A DNA stretch of 64,000 nucleotides from Ligula intestinalis. Lineage: Eukaryota; Platyhelminthes; Cestoda; Diphyllobothriidea; Diphyllobothriidae. Position numbers and translations under genes: made by a program. This document shows, one piece after another, positions 52,870-63,316 of the stretch. The notes below the pieces were generated by a model. That model was not told where the DNA came from. It did not search any database and was given only the letters and a program-made list of their open reading frames with translations. Each line of letters begins with the position of its first letter. Positions within the stretch are counted from its first letter, which is position 1. The stretch lies in the NCBI GenBank assembly GCA_036362985.1, contig JAYGXS010000003.1, positions 36,516,724 through 36,580,723 of the forward strand, in the 5' to 3' direction.

Positions 52870-55816
52870 TCAAATGCCAGGAGGACCCTTTTCAAAATCT
52901 ACAACTTGCGTGTTTGGAAAGGAAACAGACAGTAACGACTTTATTTCCTTTAAATTTAAATGCTTATATAATTTGCCTTTAAAAATCGACAGTGTAGAAG
53001 ACAGTCTAATATCGAGAGGAAGATTGTTCCAAATAAAAGCATATTTTGAGGTAAAAAAGCGAGAACGGTTAGATGTGGAGCTATGGGGTGGTAAAATTAT
53101 CATGGAAGAGTTACGAGTGGCGTAAGGTCGGTCAACTGGAAGGAGAGCGTTAATTTGTGGGAGATTAACTCTATTGTTAACGCGAAACAGAAAGCATAGA
53201 CCAGCTTCGAGTCTTCTTATCCAAAGAAATTTCATGTTTGCTAATTGACATCTATCTGTATAACACATACCAGACCCAGAAACAGAAAATATTTTACGAG
53301 TGAAAACTCGCTGAACCTTTTCAATCTTACTACGGTCATGCTGGGTCATGAGGCCAAAAAGCGGGCAGCAGTATTCTAGTATAGGAAGAACAAACATGCG
53401 GTATAGTTTTAACTTCATTTCTGGAAGGAAAAAGTTATGCGATATAAACCCACATATCTGTGCGGCCTTGGCAGAAATTCGATCTGCATGAGGTGATAAT
53501 GCAAGCTTATTCGTGTAAGTAAGACCCAAATCCTTTATCGTAGATCTTTCTAACAGTGACCTATTTTGGAAGATAATGGTCCAGGAAGCCTTGCGGGACC
53601 AAAACTCAAGAAACTACATTTTGATGGAGAAAACCCCATCTGCCATGTAGCGCTCCAACTTGAGAGAGTACGCAAGTCTGCGTTAACTTTATCAACACAA
53701 GTACTGGCCGTGTCCTTAGAAAATGAGTAAATACACTTGAGGTCATCAGCATAAATGAAATTTTTCGAATAATTTAGCACTGTTGAAATTTCATTTTTGT
53801 AAAGAATGAAAAGGAGGGGACCTAAAACCGTGCCTTGTAATACACCACTCGTGATCGGCTGAAGCATCGAGTAGCTATTGCCTACTAAGACCTTCTGGCT
53901 GCGGTTAGACAGGTAGGAGGCAATGAAATCGAGGAGGGGAGGCCTGATGCCTAGGGCTTCCAGTTTCACTAAAAGGCGCCTATGAGGCACCTTGTCAAAA
54001 GCTTTACTAAGGTCAAAGTCAATCACGATGACTGATTGCTGTTCATTACGAAGTGAAGTAACCAGGTTAAGGAATGCCAAGTGGCAGGTTTCGCATGATC
54101 TTCCAGGTAGAAACCCATGTTGTGAGACACTTAATAGTTTATTTTCTACACAAAAATCGAGAATTTGATTAAGAATGATCTTTTCCAGAAGTTTGGCAAG
54201 GGCCAGGGTTTTATGAACACCTCGTTAGTTATTTACGTCCGAACGAGATCCTGACTTGAAGACTGGAAGAATAATAGATGTCTTCCATGAGTCAGGAAAG
54301 AAACCGTTTAGAAGATAAGCTGAGAATAGATGACTTAGCAATCGGGGGAAGCTAAATACTTTCTTGATAAGTGAATTTGGACGGCCGTCAGTTCCCGAGT
54401 AGTGCGAGTTTTTTAGACGGATAATGTGCTTACGAATTACTTCTATGGAGAAATCTTTGGTACTGATAGTATTGACTGAGCATGGCTGAAACGACGGGAC
54501 CGGTTCAGATTCCGTCGTAAGGTGTTTTGCAAAGAACGCATTGAACAGTTCAGCCTTCTCAGACTCCTCTTGCACAAAGTTTTTATTTTCATTCAGTAAA
54601 GGGGGGATTTCGCGACCTCGTTTAGCGGAGGACCGACGGCGGAACATTTGAGCAATTGATTTTGCAGAGTTTAACTCGCTGAGTGTGCAAGATTACCTCT
54701 GTTTGTCACGTGCAAGACGAATATTAAACGCTTATTCGAAAATCTCTACCATTCTAAGGTGCACCGATAATGAACTAGTAGACTGGTCTTGCAACTGTCT
54801 TTGCAATTTCTTCAGTCTAGACATAAGAAAATGAGGAACGGTGGGGTCCGAAGTATAAGGCTTAACAATTTTGATCGCCACAAATTCCAAAATGCTATTT
54901 GAAATTGCCGTCATTAACTCACCGAGAATTGTTACACTGTTCGTGGAGGAAAGCTCCTGCCAGTCTAGTGAGTCCATAAAGTTGTTAATTAAATTAATAT
55001 CAGCTAGGTCAAACGCATGGTAGGTACGAGTGGTGCTAGCCTTTTTCGTAGAAGCAAGCGGAAGGCAACAATGGATCAAAGTATGGTCACTTGGAAAGAG
55101 GTTCTGATTGTAGTCAACAAAAAGGGGGGAAATGTCATTCGTGAAAATTAAATCTAAAATATGCTGATCCCTTGTTGGGGAACAGACCAACTGAGACCAG
55201 TTTGAAAAATTGATGGTATCTAGGAAGGGCTGAAATCTGGATGGACAACAGTTCAATGACCAATCAATTTCGGGAAAGTTAAAATCCCCAGCGATAACTT
55301 TACCATCAAAGGCGGACTTCGAAATCAGCCTTAATATTTCGCAAAGCTTTTCATCATCTTCCGATGATGAGTTAGGTGGACTATAAATGCATCCAATAAT
55401 CGCATTTTGACGGGGAGACAGGATAATGGATGCGAAGCAGTAATTGCCCGAGAATGACTCAGCATCTAGGTCGAACGGGAAATGCTTAAAAATAGCTTTA
55501 ATATAGAGAAGACAACCGCCACCACGTTTACTAGGGTGGTCTTGACGGTAGAAATCATACTCGTCTATTATGAGTAAAGCATCAGAAATTAGTGGATGGG
55601 TCCACGACTCTGTATGCATATAACATCTGGCTTCAGCTCGAACGCAATAGCTCTAAGTTGAGCCATCTTATTTAAAACAGATCTTGCATTAAGCAGGATG
55701 ATATCTAGTGAAGCTTGAGCAATCGAACTAGGGTTATCTTTATTTAGTAATAAAAATTTGGAGGTGGTTAATTTGGTTGGAAGTTTGGAGAATAGCCATC
55801 GACTTGAGCAGGACAA
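52870..55816 (-). pseudogene. Copy G ORF2: endonuclease and RT (few breaks)
   Basis: The endonuclease starts at LLNARSVLNKMAQLRAIAFE (55816-55589). A frameshift near 55600 leads to 55619-54732 with SKRGGGCLLYIKAIF, IIGCIYSPPNSSS, VIAGDFNFPEIDW and SDHTLIHCCLPL. In the same frame, after stops, 54647-54225 has the fingers (YSGTDGRPNSLIKKV), then 54080-53550 has motif A (DFDLSKAFDKVPHRRL), motif B (SGVLQGTVLGPLLF) and an intact catalytic FIYADDLKCIY. A second frameshift near 53540 leads to 53529-52870 (NKLALSPHADRISAKAAQIC, thumb LPILEYCCPLF, end FEKGPPGI). Roughly 980 codons. Stops at 54732 and 54225 plus two frameshifts disable it. Confidence 0.9.
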
Positions 55817-57051
55817 TTAACTTAAGAAAGCTGAGGGGATAGCTGAAAGCTGCAGGTAGATAGCTCTGTGAGATCGATGGGCCATAGGGATTAGTGCCGT
55901 GAATAGTTTGCTGATAGTTACCAGGAAATTGGGAAAACCAAGACGGGAAAGAGAGGCTGGAAGGCGAGGTAGGGTAACTTTGAGGATTAAGCGGTGGAAA
56001 GCCTGGCCCAGTATGATACTTGTGATAAGTAGGGTAACTTATATGTTTGTTAGCTTCCTGTTGTAAAGGCTTAGTTAGTGTTTGGGAAGGCTGCATGCTC
56101 GCGGTTGAGTTCCGCATCCCACCCTTTCGATGACCTGAATCGGGTGATTTAATAGAAGGTTTGGGAGGACTCTGATCGAGTATCGAAGCTGTTGGTCTAC
56201 CTGACGTAGAAGGCTTTTCGGAATTTCTAGGAGGGCTACCAGAGTTACTAGCCATGGCAACTGGGGAAGCATTTAAGTTGGAAGTAGACGGGGATGTCTG
56301 GTGACTTGAGGGGGATGAGACAGTTGCTGTAATCTAGGTTTGGCAGGAATAAAAGTACATGGCTCGCTAGGCTTCCTAGGGCTACGACCAGGAACTTGAG
56401 CCGGTTGCGGTGAAATTACTATTTTATTCGAAGAACTTGACGCTATTCTTCGCTCCATTGGAGTGAGATCATGACAGAGGAAATACATTGCATTTCTCAG
56501 ATATTTGGAAACAAGCTCTTGCTGTTTAAAAATTGCGTCTATTTCAATGGGTGAAAATAGCTTGACTAAAATGGGTGGGTTTTTACTGCGAGATGACAGT
56601 CTTATAGCCTCTGCTATTTTATAGTTAAATCCACAGGAGCAGAGGAAATGCATTGCAACGTCCATTGGCCTAATTGATTTCGGAACGTTCTTCAGAATAA
56701 AATTGTACGACCTTTTTGTCTATCCTGTCACTCACTTGCGACCAAATTAACGAGACTATCTAAACGTTTGCATTCCTGAGAGGAAACTGCAGCGATATTC
56801 CCATCAAATAGGGTCCCAAGGATTGAGAGAACTGACCCAAATTTCAACATAAACTCGCTGCAATTTTTCATTGCAGACAAATCTATTTGCTCGGCAGTCA
56901 GATCAGGCTGAATACTGATGTCAGGCTGAAGACTGATATCAGTAATGATGTTTGCCTTTCGCAGACACCGCTTGGGTCTGGAATTCTGTGGCTTCCTACT
57001 GAATGAAAGTGTCACCTTCATACTTTTCGAAGCAACAAGTAGACTAATCAC
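55740..57051 (-). pseudogene. Copy G ORF1 (broken)
   Basis: Three open segments: 57051-56728 (from MISLLVASKSMKVTLSFSRK; basic RPKRCLRK; FDGNIAAVSSQECKRLDSLV), 56665-56273 (CGFNYKIAEAIRLSSRSKNP; FLCHDLTPMERRIASSSSNK) and 56255-55740 (serine/proline-rich, SSLSFPSWFSQFPGNYQQTI). The layout matches copy H ORF1: a structured N-terminal half, then a low-complexity proline-rich half. ORF1 ends at about the start of ORF2. The function is probably RNA binding, inferred from element class only. Confidence 0.7.
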
Positions 57052-57311
57052 GAAAACAGTTGGGAATTCAGAATAATACTAGAAGTACAAAACAAATGAT
57101 TTGTACAGCGTTCTATGAAACAGAGGACAATATCTGACCAAATCAACGAAGGAGTTTAGTAGCCGATTTTGGCTAAGATAGTCAAATGTTACTTACTGAT
57201 AATTTATTTAAGAAAACCAAAGACTTTGAGTCGTTTCTTCTCTTATATAAATCAATTTATATAAAGCTTCACTTATCTTCGAATTTGAACAAACCGCGTT
57301 CAAGGTCAGTT

Positions 57312-57437
57312 GCGATGGTGGTGTTGTTACGTGCGCGCGTGACTCTTGGTGCCTGCGCACTTTCGCGTGTGGTGCTTCCTTTGTCATCCTGATCCCAGGA
57401 TGGCAAGAGTGGTGACTCTTGTTCTGTGCCATCCTAA
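57312..57437 (-). repeat. Gypsy A 5' LTR, proximal part
   Basis: On the minus strand it starts at GTTAGGATGGCACAGAACAA and runs through GCCATCCTGGGATCAGGATG and GCACACGCGAAAGTGCGCAG-like sequence up to the copy G insertion. It matches 39475-39355. Directly to its right the plus-strand Gypsy B coding sequence begins, so the two Gypsy elements stand back to back. Confidence 0.65.
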
Positions 57438-58827
57438 CGGATTTCCTGTCACAATTCAGCCTTACAGTTGACCTTAAACATCAGAAGTTGTTAGATCCTA
57501 CCACTCAGCTGTTTACTGTCACGGTAGTTTCGCGTAAACCTTCCGCTGGCATCCACTTGGCTGTGCCAAGCCCGCCATTTTCTGACACCTTGAGGGATAA
57601 TCCTTCCCTTTCTAAGCCCTGTCAGCTCACGGAGCAGGTTCAACACGCCGTTCGCCACCATATAACTACCACCGGCAGACCGGTCCATGCTCATCCACGT
57701 AGGCTTTATCCTGGGTTTTCTTGGCCATCATCTTGACCAACATTGGATCACACCCCTCCCAGAGAAGGTGCAAAGCGTGTTGTCATAACTCAGCTCCACC
57801 GATCATCGGCCTAATCAACTACAACTGGCGTTTCATACCAAATTGCGCCACCACCCTGGCACCTTTGACGGATATTTTGAAATTAACGACCAAGTCGCTT
57901 CAACTTTCACCCAGTGCTCTTGAAGCATTCGAGGCAGCCAAGAAAGCACTCGCAGATGTCACCCTGCTTCATCATCTGACCACCGATGGTGATACATAGC
58001 TTATTATGGCCAGCGATGCTTCAAACATTGCCGTAGGCACAGTCCTGTAGCAACAGGTCCACGGACAGTTGCAACCGCTAGCCTTCTTCTCCCAGAAGCG
58101 TTAGTCGGCGCAGACTCGCTATAGTACTTTCTCGCGTGAACTTCTCGCCATTTACCTGGCAATCCGACATTTTCGCCACCTGCTCGAGGGGAGAGATTTC
58201 CAGGCCCACACAGATCACAAACCTCTCACTTACGCCCTCAAAGCTAAGCCGGATCGATATTCACCGCATGAAGTACGTCAGCTCGACTACATCTCTCAAT
58301 TCACCTCAGACATACGCTATGTCCGCGGTAATGAGAATTTTGTTGCTAATGCCTTGTCCCGTCCAGAGGTCAACGCTCTTATCACCACGTTAGACCTGGC
58401 GAAGCTTGCGGAAGCGCAGGCGCTTGATGACCCCATCATTGAAATGCTTGCGTCTTCTGTGCTTCCGCTGTGTTAGGCTCCCTTCCCCGCGGCACCAGGC
58501 TCTATTGTGTGTGATTTTTCTACAGAAACCCCTCGCCCTGTAGAACCCCAATCCTACCGAAACGTTGTTTTCGACCACTTCCATTCGCTATCCCACCCCG
58601 GTGTCCGTGCTGGCAGCAATATCATCGCAGCCCGTTTCGTCTGGCCAAAGATTAACACCGACATTACTACGTGGACCACGCAGTGCCCAGCCTGTCAAAA
58701 GAATAAGGTCCAACGACACACCGTTTCACCTCCCAGCACGTTTGCGGTTCCCAACCCCCTTTTTAACAAGTTCACATGGACTCAGTCGGAACGTTACCCC
58801 TTATCTCGCGGTTTTATGCACATTCTA

Positions 58828-58856
58828 GTCACTTTAAGTCACTTTAAGTCACTTTA
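58828..58856. repeat. Short tandem repeat near the second gap
   Basis: Three GTCACTTTA(A) units in a row, 44 bases before the N run. It may reflect a real minisatellite or a misassembly at the gap edge. Confidence 0.6.
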
Positions 58857-58899
58857 TTAAGGTAAGAAGGCTTTCGCCCTTGAGCTCCCTATTCATAAC

Positions 58900-58909
58900 N
58901 NNNNNNNNN
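58900..58909. other. Assembly gap (10 N)
   Basis: Unresolved bases inside the Gypsy B integrase region. The missing integrase core (D,D,E residues) may lie in the gap and not in a deletion. Confidence 0.95.
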
Positions 58910-59280
58910 TTTCGTGCACGATGACTTGCACACAACCCCATTCATGTTTGTCCGGCATGACGCAGTTAGCAGGCCCCTTTGCCCGCCATACGATTGTCCC
59001 TTCAAGGTGTTTGAACGTAAGGACAAATATTTCGTCATTCAAAGGGCTGATGCTACTGATACGGTCTCCATCGACAGACTGAAGCCGGCCTACGTTGAAT
59101 GCACGACACCATCACCTGGTCCGTCCACTTCCACGGCACCTTCACCCTGCACTCCACCTGCTGCCCCCAGCCCACCACCAGCCTCCCCACCCGAACCTAC
59201 CCCCACCCCTCTCATCCCCCTCCCATTCCTTCCCCACCTTCCACTCGCTCTGGTAGACATGTTCGTTTTCCTACCAACTG

Positions 59281-60290
59281 AACCCAGCCGTTCAAAAATT
59301 GAAAATGTGCAAAGACATTTCACAAGAAATCTGCTTTATTCGACATTTTAAAAACTTCCTACTCAAATAGATGCCAATTAATGAAGCTTAAATGTTTTTG
59401 CGTCAGGAGATTAGAAGCAGTATTTTTTCTTCTTTTTCTCCTTAATAATCGAAAATATCTCCCCAGGCTTTCTTTCATCATCTCCGTCAGTCGTCTTTAA
59501 AACCCAAGAAATTCTGCAATTATTATACCTTTTCCTGCATCCTCATCTAAACGCTCTTTTTAGGCATATATTTTTTTGGAATAGCTTGCAAATCGAAATT
59601 AAGTCATTAACCAGTCTACCGGCTTTCAAGCGAAGACTGAACATTTATCATAACATAATTAACCTTTCATTCTACTCAACTTTTCCAAGAAGCTTTCTCC
59701 ATTATTCCATGAAAGGAACATCGGAAATCTGTGAGATCCTCTTGAAACTATTTTTCTCTGCCGCGTGTTCCCCGGGAACCTAGATGTCTCCATAAGCCAG
59801 CAGTCATTCAAACCATGAAAGCCAGAAAGGCATACTCAGTCTCAACTGATACCGTTTCGTTGGCGACAAACCATAATCAGAATTCCATTTTGGCTCCTGA
59901 TATGTCGGGGCCCTACGTAAAATGATGCTTCTTCAAGAAATTTCATGTTATGCACATGAGCGACCGCGAGCGAACTATACGCACATTTAATTATCACACT
60001 CTGAATGGCTATTGCAGTTTTAGCCTTTTCTACACATCTATGTTACTATCCTTAGCAGTTTTCCTCCTTCATGATTTTTTAAAATCTGTCTTTATTTTCA
60101 TGAAATGTGTTTTTTTAACTGCCCAGTTTCTAGTTCACAATTAATTGCAAAAATCGCCAAACATTGCCCTAAAAGGACAGTCTCTGCTGACATCATTACA
60201 AATTTGGACATTTATTTGTGCATATCGTCATATTATTTTGTATAGATAGTGCCTTCCTTGCGCTAACATAAATTCCAAAATATTGCTACA
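59281..60290 (+). mobile_element. F3 copy J, 5'-truncated 3' fragment
   Basis: Starts at the ORF2 thumb (SRSKIENVQRHFTR, matching SRSKIEQIEK in copy H) and follows H through the C-terminus and 3' UTR to GATAGTGCCTTCCTTGCGCT and AATTCCAAAATATTG near 60290. It inserted in or after the proline-rich end of Gypsy B. No intact reading frame: ORF2 residues are interrupted by stops (for example near 59350). Confidence 0.8.
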
Positions 60291-61739
60291 GGCGAGCATG
60301 ACGAACCCCATAAATATTTGGATACCACAAGGCAAACAGAGTTGGCTGTACTTTTCTTACTTCAGTCTTAATTTACGAAGTATGACGTAAATTAACTGAA
60401 AGAAGTTGGAAATCTTTGACATAATTTGATTTTTGACTCGTTAAGATCCTAATACAGACTGACCTGGGTATTATTATTATTAAATTTGACAATTTAGAGT
60501 ATGCTTCGAGAGAGAGGATGCTTTATTTTTGAAAAGAATACCCAAAATTTTTCAGCAAAAAATTTCTCCATGCACGAAGAGCAAGGCACAAGGTAAGTAA
60601 GGGGCCATGGTAAAACTTCAAAGGAAAAAGGTCAAATAATGCTCAGAATTAAAGGTTTACGCTATATCCAAATCAATCATGGAGAAAGATCGATTTTCAA
60701 CTCATCGATTTCCGCTTCTTCACATGTAAGGTAGCGTGATTGGAATGGGAACACAGAGGGCTGATATGCTGATGTACGGCAACACATATGACGGAAGCCT
60801 CGGCGCATAGTACATGAAGACTTAGCAGCCATTAGTTGAGAGAGGAGAGGGTGATTAACTTCACTGAGGATGCACCTGCAAATTGCTTGAACGTTTTTAA
60901 ATTTCGCTGAATTATTATGCCAGTTAAAAAAACATAGGAAACACCGGCAGCTGAAGGGAGCATGAGTAGGTTACGTTTAAATATGACCAGGTCTTTTTCA
61001 GTAAAGCTGGAAAAATAACGTGAGAGCAATTTAACTTTCATAAGTGTCCATTGAATACCCAGCAGTCGGAGTAAGTAAAAAATCCCTGAGATATATAGTA
61101 TAAATATGCATGAATTACCTAGATCGTTAAACAGAAATACACTTTTTCTGTTAAGCGCTTCAAGCGGGCTAAAATAGAGGCGGGCAAATAGAATTGGTGT
61201 CGAAATTTTGCGTATTGTAACGAGCCAACCCGAACCATGGGTGTTTGAACGCACCAAGGTCACTTTTGGCGCGGACCCAGGATGAAGATTATGTGAGCGA
61301 GTGTCAGCGAAGAAGCCGGTGCCCTTTTCCCTCACAGCCGCTGACCCCTTTCCCGCCGTCGTCGTCACAGTCCCACACGTGTGGGACATTGAGTACTCAA
61401 TGCCCACAGCACTGCATTCCCCACCGGTAACTGTTCAGACATTAGAAAACACCCTCCATTTCTGATGGGTCATTTGTACAGAGACTTGGTAATCCCCCGT
61501 ATCGTATCCTTCCCGCACTATATTTACCATTCCTTTTTATATCAACAGACCTTATTTCTTACTATCGCGTTCTTCTTCTATCTACTTATTATCTGATTGC
61601 GTGTCGTGGTGATTGACAACCCCTTTCGGCATTTCTTCCGGAGAATGATATGTGTGAATCTCTCCTTTAGGTGTGTGCTAACTTCGACATTCCCGGCCCG
61701 CTATATTATTGGTACGTACTGTTTACTATGTGATTTATC
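60291..61739. other. Mostly unassigned region
   Basis: No recognised gene. The longest frame (60832-61407, minus, 191 codons) has several hydrophobic stretches (CIFILYISGIFYLLRLLGI) but no family resemblance, and its 5' third overlaps an LTR-like repeat, so I do not call it a gene. The remainder is AT-rich. Confidence 0.45.
61216..61377 (-). repeat. Possible solo LTR or TRIM-like element
   Basis: The minus strand begins TGTGGGACTGTGACGACG and ends GGTTGGCTCGTTACA, so it has TG...CA ends with a short inverted TGT/ACA. It is 162 bases and GC-rich in AT-rich surroundings. Flanking pentamers CGTAT (61211-61215) and CGTGT (61378-61382) match in four of five bases, like an aged 5-bp target-site duplication. 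The right edge lies in a CCCACACGTGTGGG palindrome. Only one copy in the window, so uncertain. Confidence 0.4.
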
Positions 61740-62760
61740 AAAGAAAAAATGATAAATGGGTAGTTGCAACGCATTTTATGCGGGCTCCGAGCCCATGGAC
61801 TACGCACTGTTTTCACTACTCCTTTATAAACTAAATGCGTAGGGTCTAAAGGAAAGCCAGAAATGAGTCCAATACCCTAATAGCAACAGGACTACGAATT
61901 TACTACGAATATTTCTTACGATCTTTTGTGCGAATCTGAAACCCAAATTCGTGCGAAATTTCATGTAGTATACCGCACGACGCATTTGCTCATGGCGCTG
62001 ACAACCAATTAAATTACAGAAGCCACTGGAACGCGAGGTTCTAAACTAGAATCGGTGTTCTTTGCTACTAGGGATGGCGAACTGCCAGCTCTGTTCATCT
62101 CTCCCGATGAACATATGGTCATATTTCACCTGAAATGCATGCTCTCTTGTAAGACACTATAATCTCTCGTCGGTACCAACGTACACCATTTTGCTTAATT
62201 TCGGTGCGTACTTCCCTCGAAGTGTACACCTTTCGGAACCCATGTACGCATTAACATTCCTAATTTGTTTAAGAAGCGCCCTTGTTGGTGCATCACAGAA
62301 ATCTCTACTCTTAATAGTTGTCCTAACTTAGCACTATATAAGCCATATACTGTGAAATCACTGACATCATGATCCTTTGGCAGTACGACACGACGTGGCT
62401 AGGCTTTGGCGAACCATAGTAGATACCTACAACAAAGACGCTGCTGCTTGCAAGTTTTATAATTTTGTCTAAGATGGGCCAAAATTCGCCTTCTGACTTA
62501 CGGCTAATCGGTATTGGGCTTAAAATATACGCGGTCGTTGTTACTAGCTGTTTTCGGATCTAAAGGCTTGTCTTTTACCAACTCTTTAAGTAAATGTATC
62601 AGACTCCTCAGGTAACAGTGAGGCGTACGTGAGTGGATAATCCACAACCTAACCTTATCCTCCCTAGTCAGCTCATCCTCCACTGGTGTATTCAATGGGC
62701 GCTAAACTGCACATTCGGGAGCCCTACACACTTAGATCACTGTAGCTATCTGTGGAACTG
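61740..62760 (-). pseudogene. Second CACTA-like transposase relic
   Basis: The minus strand at about 61865-61790 reads AIRVLDSFLA and, after a frame change, FPLDPTHLVYKGVVKTV, matching FPLDPLHLVYLGLMRR of the transposon at 4420-8368. 62240-62330 matches the nucleotide sequence after the CGKGKPS block (GCATTAACATT..TAATTTG). 62695-62504 (KVRLWIIHSRTPHCYLRSLI) corresponds to the N-terminal LKLWAAECDPKTIHLTKLLK region. Highly diverged and frameshifted; a different and older family member. Terminal repeats were not found. Confidence 0.6.
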
Positions 62761-63183
62761 TACAGTTCTCCCTCGTCGTCGTCCATATTAAATTATACTC
62801 CTAATTCTGACGTTAAGAATGACAAATTGGACGAAACCGTTCCAACATTTCCCTTGCATTCTCAATTTCTTGACGCCTTTAAACTTTTCGCGCGATATGC
62901 CTTCTAAAAGGTCTCTTTGATTCTCTTGGAAACATATAAGTCGTTAATGGGGTAGATGACAATAGTAGCGAAGGCAAAGCACGTCATACACTCGAGCCAC
63001 CGAAACAAGTAATGCAAATTTAAACACGGACACGCACACAGCAGTGATGATGCTCGCATACACGGGCACACACGTACTGATGGGACCGGCAACAGAAACA
63101 GCCCCGATATACACAGGTAAGCACACAAGGAACTGCCGCCGCCAGTTTACCGCTCCACATCCCTTAAGGACTGCGTGAACAGC
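62761..63183. other. Unassigned stretch with CA-rich patch
   Basis: About 420 bases. 63020-63080 is rich in CACA. A 74-codon minus frame is Cys/Leu-rich and looks non-coding. Confidence 0.4.
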
Positions 63184-63316
63184 GTGGTGTCGTGACTCAA
63201 ATCGGTAGAGTGTTGGCTGCGTAAAGGCCTTCCCTACTGTGCGGGTTCGACTCCCACCGACGCCGCAAGTTTTCTCACAATTGGGTCAACTAAGTTAGGC
63301 AAATCTGCCAAACTCC
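63184..63316 (+). repeat. SINE-a, tRNA-derived SINE
   Basis: The tRNA-like head has an A-box-like GACTCAAATCGGTAGAGTG and a B box (GGTTCGACTCC, about 63244-63254). The SINE-a body follows (CCGCAAGTTTTCTCACAATT; GGGTCAACTAAGTTAGGC; AAATCTGCCAAACT). This copy keeps more of the 3' body than 15443-15560, and it agrees with the minus copy at 14821-14882 through AAATCTGCCAAACT. Confidence 0.7.

Larger units (their letters stand above)
52346..57311 (-). mobile_element. F4 CR1-like retrotransposon copy G, near full length
   Basis: About 5 kb on the minus strand: 5' region (57311-57052), ORF1 (57051-55740), ORF2 (55816-52870), 3' UTR (52869-52380, containing GGCCCAAGGGGCC) and a (TAA)n tail. The left flank (GGGTGACAAAAC) and right flank (GATGGTGGTGTTGTT) join to match the uninterrupted Gypsy LTR at about 39350 (GAGTGACACAACGTGGCGGC), so G inserted into that LTR. 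It is the most complete LINE in the window. Confidence 0.85.
57437..59280 (+). pseudogene. Gypsy B pol: protease end, RNase H, integrase; RT core deleted
   Basis: 57437-57690 gives the protease end and linker (DFLSQFSLTVDLKHQKLLDP; HHITTTGRPVHAHPRRLYP). The next residues (GFLGHHLDQHWITPLPEKV) already belong to the end of RT, so the catalytic palm is missing. Then INYNWRFIPNCATTLAPLTD, RNase H (ASDASNIAVGTVL; TFSRELLAIYLAIRHFRHLL; HTDHKPLTYALKAK), and the integrase HHCC zinc finger (HFHSLSHPGVRAG..., CPACQKNK at about 58570-58710). Part of the integrase core is lost at the gap. After it come RPLCPPYDCPFKVFERKDKY and a proline-rich tail. At least three in-frame stops and frameshifts. The 3' side is cut by copy J; no 3' LTR is seen. 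Confidence 0.85.

Noticed and set aside
60832..61407. 191-codon minus-strand frame with hydrophobic segments
   Set aside because: No family resemblance, its start overlaps an LTR-like repeat, and there is no supporting context.
61875..61890. CCCTAATAGCAA identical to the right terminal repeat of the CACTA-like transposon
   Set aside because: On the minus strand the bases lie in frame with the diverged transposase coding sequence just before FPLDP, and align with the coding TGATAGCAATGG at about 7121. The match is coincidental or codon-based, not a terminus.
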